Source: REBR01 sp033721915
GTDB lineage: Bacteria > Pseudomonadota > Gammaproteobacteria > Pseudomonadales > Oleiphilaceae
Direction of reading: 5' to 3'
Length of the DNA stretch: 64,000 nucleotides
NCBI GenBank assembly: GCA_033721915.1
Contig: JAWWAC010000004.1
Coordinates: forward strand, 1-64,000
Part shown: positions 61,173-64,000 of the stretch, in pieces
Numbering within the stretch: the stretch's first letter is position 1
Layout: the number at the start of each line of letters is the position of its first letter
Position numbers and translations under genes: made by a program
Notes under the pieces: model-generated
What the model was told of the DNA's origin: nothing
Seen by the model: the letters and a program-made list of their open reading frames with translations, nothing else
The model's database searches: none

Positions 61173-62155
61173 CGGCTGCCTCCCGCCGCGCGGGTCGGCT
61201 GCGACGAGTGGGCCGGATCTCGTCCATCGTCCCCCTGCACCAGATCCACGAAGATCTCCTCCAGTGAACTCTGGCTGGAGTGCAGGTCACGGAACTCAAT
61301 CCCCTCCCACACCAGGGCTTTCAGCAGCTCGGCAATGCCCGTTTTCTCCTGCTGGTGGTCGAAGCTGTACACCAGTGTCTGGCCGCTGTCTTTCAGGCTC
61401 AGGTCAAACCCCTTCAGCCCCTCGGGCAATTGCGCCAGTGGCCGCTGCAGTGTGAGTGTCAGCTGCTTTCTGCCCAGACGGTCCATCAGCGCCTGCTTGT
61501 CGTCCACCAGTATGATTTCCCCCTGGTTGATCACCCCGATGCGGTCCGCCATTTCCTCCGCCTCCTCGATGTAATGGGTGGTGAGGATAATGGTCACTCC
61601 CCGCTCCCGCAGACGGCGCACCATGGCCCACATGTTCTGTCGCAGTGACACATCCACCCCGGCGGTGGGCTCGTCCAGGAACAGGATGTCCGGCTCGTGG
61701 GACAGGGCCTTGGCAATCATCAGCCGGCGCTTCATGCCCCCGGAAAGGTTGTTGCTGATCTCGTGGCGCTTGTCCCACAGTGACAGGTCCCGCAGCACCT
61801 GCTCCACCAGGGCCTTGTCCCGGGGCTTGCCGAACAGCCCCCGGCTGAGGTTGACCGTGGCCAGCACGGTTTCAAACAGGTCCGTGGCCAGCTCCTGTGG
61901 CACCAGCCCGATGCGCCCCCGTGCGGCCCGGTATTCCCGCACATTGTCATGACCGTCCACCAGCACCACGCCGGAGCTGGCCTGAGCCAGGCCGCAGACA
62001 ATGCTGATCAGCGTGGTCTTGCCCGCCCCGTTCGGCCCCAGCAGGGCAAAAATCTCCCCCCGCTGAATGGTCAGGTTGACCCCCTTGAGGGCCCGGAAGC
62101 CGGAGTCGTAGGTCTTGCTGAGATCCGTCAGCTGTATGGCGGGTGTGGATGACAT
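61169..62155 (-). CDS. ABC transporter ATP-binding protein
   Basis: A 328-residue ATPase of the ABC-2/DrrA-like group. Walker A is LGPNGAGKTTLISIVCGLAQ, the signature LSGGMKRRLMIAKAL and Walker B ILFLDEPTAGVDVSLRQNMW, followed by the switch His in ILTTHYIEEAEEMADR. A C-terminal ~85-residue extension, typical of multidrug-type ATPases, follows. It drives the permease encoded directly downstream (4-bp overlap). ATG 62155 is the first in frame. Confidence 0.94.
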   Translation of the reverse strand: MSSTPAIQLTDLSKTYDSGFRALKGVNLTIQRGEIFALLGPNGAGKTTLISIVCGLAQASSGVVLVDGHDNVREYRAARGRIGLVPQELATDLFETVLATVNLSRGLFGKPRDKALVEQVLRDLSLWDKRHEISNNLSGGMKRRLMIAKALSHEPDILFLDEPTAGVDVSLRQNMWAMVRRLRERGVTIILTTHYIEEAEEMADRIGVINQGEIILVDDKQALMDRLGRKQLTLTLQRPLAQLPEGLKGFDLSLKDSGQTLVYSFDHQQEKTGIAELLKALVWEGIEFRDLHSSQSSLEEIFVDLVQGDDGRDPAHSSQPTRAAGGSR

Positions 62156-62297
62156 GGTGCGTCCTGTCTCGGCGGTAAAAAATGGCCTGTCAATGCCGTA
62201 TAGGATACGAAGCCCGGAGCGACCGATGCCACTGCTGGCCGAAGGAATTCTTCTGAACCGGGGTTTTCCGGCGATCCGTTCACGGTTTCCGGTTGCG

Positions 62298-63674
62298 CTA
62301 TCGCCCCTGCAACATGAAGGTTTCGTACTCGAGGCGGTCGAATTTGCGCGAGAGCATCCACAGGCCGGCCAGGACCGAGATCAGGGCGGCGGTGGCGAAG
62401 CCGTAGCCGTAGAAGGAAGCGCCCAGCTGGATGCTCAGCAGCGTCAGCAGTATGTTGCTGGCGAAGAACAGGGCACAGAGTATGACGTTGATGCCACGGG
62501 CATCCAGGTAGAAGAGCACGTTCTGGATGGAGAGCAGCAGCAGCTGAGTGCCCACCGCCACCAGGTGGATATGGAACAGTGGCAGGTACAGTGGGGAGAT
62601 GCCGATGGCCGACAGGATCTCCTCGCTCCAGAGAAACACCACGATGATGGTCAGGCCCTGGACCTTGAACACCTCGTAGATGCCGTTGCGGGCCACCAGC
62701 ACCATCTGGTCCCGGAAGTCGTTGATCCGCTGCAGCGTGTCACCCTCCCGCACGGCGTTGTAGAAACGGTCGTAGGCTTCCGCGAAGTCCGTTTCCATGC
62801 GCACCAGGAACACCGCCATGCCCGGGATAATGGACAGGTAGGCCAGGAAAATGGGCAGGTCGTAGATCACCGAGGCACGCAGTGCGCCGATAATGGCCTG
62901 TGAGGTGTCCGGGTGAAACCAGAAGATGACCTTGTCCGCCCAGACGGCGGCGTTAAACAGAAGCCCGGTGAAAATCAGTGCCGGGAAAATCTGCCGGCGC
63001 CGGGTAAAGTCGAAGCGGATAAACCCCTGCCCCGGGTATTGCCGGATGATGGTGTAGAAGAAGGTGAAAAACAGCAGGCTGTGGCCCAGCAGCAGCCCTG
63101 TCAGCAACCCTTCCAGGCCGTGTCCGGCCAGCAGCAACGAAGCCACCACGGCAGTGGTGTAGCCCAGGAAAAACACCACCACGATGCGCTGGTAGGATTT
63201 CATGCTGGAGAGAAAGAGGGTCACCGGCCAGAGATTGCACAGCACCACGAAGTTGGCCAGCATCAGCAACCGGTACAGCACGGAGGTGTCGGTAAAGAAC
63301 AGGGCCAGCACGGTGAGCCCGATCAGCAGGGCCAGTACCGTGGTCAGCCAGATCAGCCCCATCAGGTTGGCCAGTATCAGATCCTGGCGTTTGTCGTAGA
63401 GCCGGTCCGCCACCCAGCGGGTGAAGACATGCTGGAACAGCCCGGAGAGGGTCAGTGAAGCGGCCATCAGGTAGGTGACGGACACCAGGAACTGCACCAC
63501 CTCCCGCACGGCGGGGGTCAGGCTGAGTGTGATAATGCCGATCAGCATCACACCCAGAACGGACAGCACCCAGGGGCCGGAGCTGATAATGCCCGCCAGC
63601 CCGTAGGCGCCGAACAGGTTGGCGTAGCTGTCGCGCCGGAGTATGCGCCGCAGTTCAAATCCGATACCGGCCAT
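62298..63674 (-). CDS. pelG: Pel polysaccharide transporter PelG
   Basis: A 458-residue flippase-like membrane protein with about twelve hydrophobic segments. The start MAGIGFELRRILRRDSYANL and later NLWPVTLFLSSMKSYQRIV match PelG of the Pel exopolysaccharide system, which moves the cationic polymer across the inner membrane. ATG 63674 overlaps the pelF stop (TAATG). No terminator is evident within the 140 bp after its stop. It is the last gene of the pel cluster visible; upstream pel genes lie beyond the window. Confidence 0.92.
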   Translation of the reverse strand: MAGIGFELRRILRRDSYANLFGAYGLAGIISSGPWVLSVLGVMLIGIITLSLTPAVREVVQFLVSVTYLMAASLTLSGLFQHVFTRWVADRLYDKRQDLILANLMGLIWLTTVLALLIGLTVLALFFTDTSVLYRLLMLANFVVLCNLWPVTLFLSSMKSYQRIVVVFFLGYTTAVVASLLLAGHGLEGLLTGLLLGHSLLFFTFFYTIIRQYPGQGFIRFDFTRRRQIFPALIFTGLLFNAAVWADKVIFWFHPDTSQAIIGALRASVIYDLPIFLAYLSIIPGMAVFLVRMETDFAEAYDRFYNAVREGDTLQRINDFRDQMVLVARNGIYEVFKVQGLTIIVVFLWSEEILSAIGISPLYLPLFHIHLVAVGTQLLLLSIQNVLFYLDARGINVILCALFFASNILLTLLSIQLGASFYGYGFATAALISVLAGLWMLSRKFDRLEYETFMLQGR

Positions 63675-64000
63675 TAGCGCTCCAGCCCCTGCTGATAGAT
63701 GTCCCGGTAATCGGCAAACATGCTCTCCAGGGTGTAATAGCGTCTGACCCGCTCCAGCCCTGCCTGCTGGGCCTGTTTCCACTGTTGCGGGTTGCTCAGC
63801 AGCCGGATCGACTCACGGGCGGTGGCTTCCGGGTCGGCAATGGGCACCACCGCACCGCTCGGTCCCAGTGCCCGGTCTTCCTCCAGGCCCCCTTCCAGCA
63901 GCTCACGGCAGGCCCCCACATCCGTGGCCAGGCAGGGCAGTCCGGCAGCGTGGGCCTCCAGTATCACCAGCGGCAGTGCCTCCGAGATGGAGGTGAGTAC
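63674..64000 (-). CDS. pelF: Pel glycosyltransferase PelF (3' part, runs off the window)
   Basis: At least 108 C-terminal residues of a GT-B glycosyltransferase (GT4). SISEALPLVILEAHAAGLPC and ATDVGACRELLEG, followed by PIADPEATARESIRLLS, match PelF, the cytosolic enzyme that polymerises Pel from UDP-sugars. The 5' end lies outside the window, so start and full length cannot be given. It is translationally coupled to pelG. Confidence 0.9.
   Translation of the reverse strand, partial: VLTSISEALPLVILEAHAAGLPCLATDVGACRELLEGGLEEDRALGPSGAVVPIADPEATARESIRLLSNPQQWKQAQQAGLERVRRYYTLESMFADYRDIYQQGLER

Overview
This window looks like chromosomal DNA from a marine-type gammaproteobacterium. The evidence is the gene content: RecBCD, malate:quinone oxidoreductase, CysJI, Pel polysaccharide export, a class GN sortase relic and a delta-class carbonic anhydrase. 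Codon use is also high-GC and CTG-rich. An Alcanivorax- or Marinobacter-like host is my inference; there is no rRNA or other marker gene to settle it, and I found no tRNA, rRNA or CRISPR array.

Layout. 1-376: two tandem copies of a ~188-bp unit, each with consecutive perfect hairpins. 390-9470: mostly housekeeping and accessory metabolism (DUF488, a DUF6064-like membrane protein, a Tat-exported aldo/keto reductase, cyanase plus an FNT channel, a DraG-like ADP-ribosylglycohydrolase, mqo, a sortase relic, a TVP38-type membrane protein, and a small secreted protein behind a Fur-box promoter). 9598-17590: a lipoprotein hydrolase, a soluble multi-PAS chemoreceptor, a two-component pair, a periplasmic delta-class carbonic anhydrase, a cupin and a small unknown protein. 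18040-24506: a compact class II microcin/bacteriocin locus. It has a LuxR-type regulator, a C39-peptidase ABC exporter, an HlyD-type adaptor, a TolC-type channel, a divergent 57-aa double-glycine precursor and a 98-aa two-TM candidate immunity protein.

25.4-35.8 kb is an accessory island with visibly lower GC in its second half. It holds an Xre-RES toxin-antitoxin pair flanked by an imperfect direct repeat, small ORFs and relics, an XRE/ImmA-IrrE protein beside a truncated PIN toxin, a DUF2306 protein and an HTH-PIN pair. It also holds a three-gene defence-like cluster on the minus strand: a ScoMcrA-type sulfur-binding domain joined to a DUF3883 nuclease, a MazG-type pyrophosphohydrolase, and a GIY-YIG / DUF2075 helicase / S24 (LexA-like) fusion. 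The fusion carries a canonical-looking Ala-Gly self-cleavage site. This cluster is the best candidate for an undescribed system.

35.9-42.4 kb: an RND efflux pair behind a perfect 14-bp palindrome, a fatty-acid-hydroxylase-family protein, a 36-aa conserved basic protein and a second Xre-RES pair with an operator-like repeat similar to the first. 42.4-56.2 kb: recC-recB-recD-ykgJ in one overlapping minus-strand operon, then a serine acetyltransferase and cysJ-cysI (sulfate assimilation to cysteine). 56.4-64 kb: small membrane proteins (DUF2244, YgjV), a PAS-PAS-GAF-GGDEF diguanylate cyclase, an ABC-2 transporter pair, and pelG with the 3' part of pelF, which runs off the window. The cyclase lies close to the Pel genes, whose product is normally controlled by c-di-GMP.
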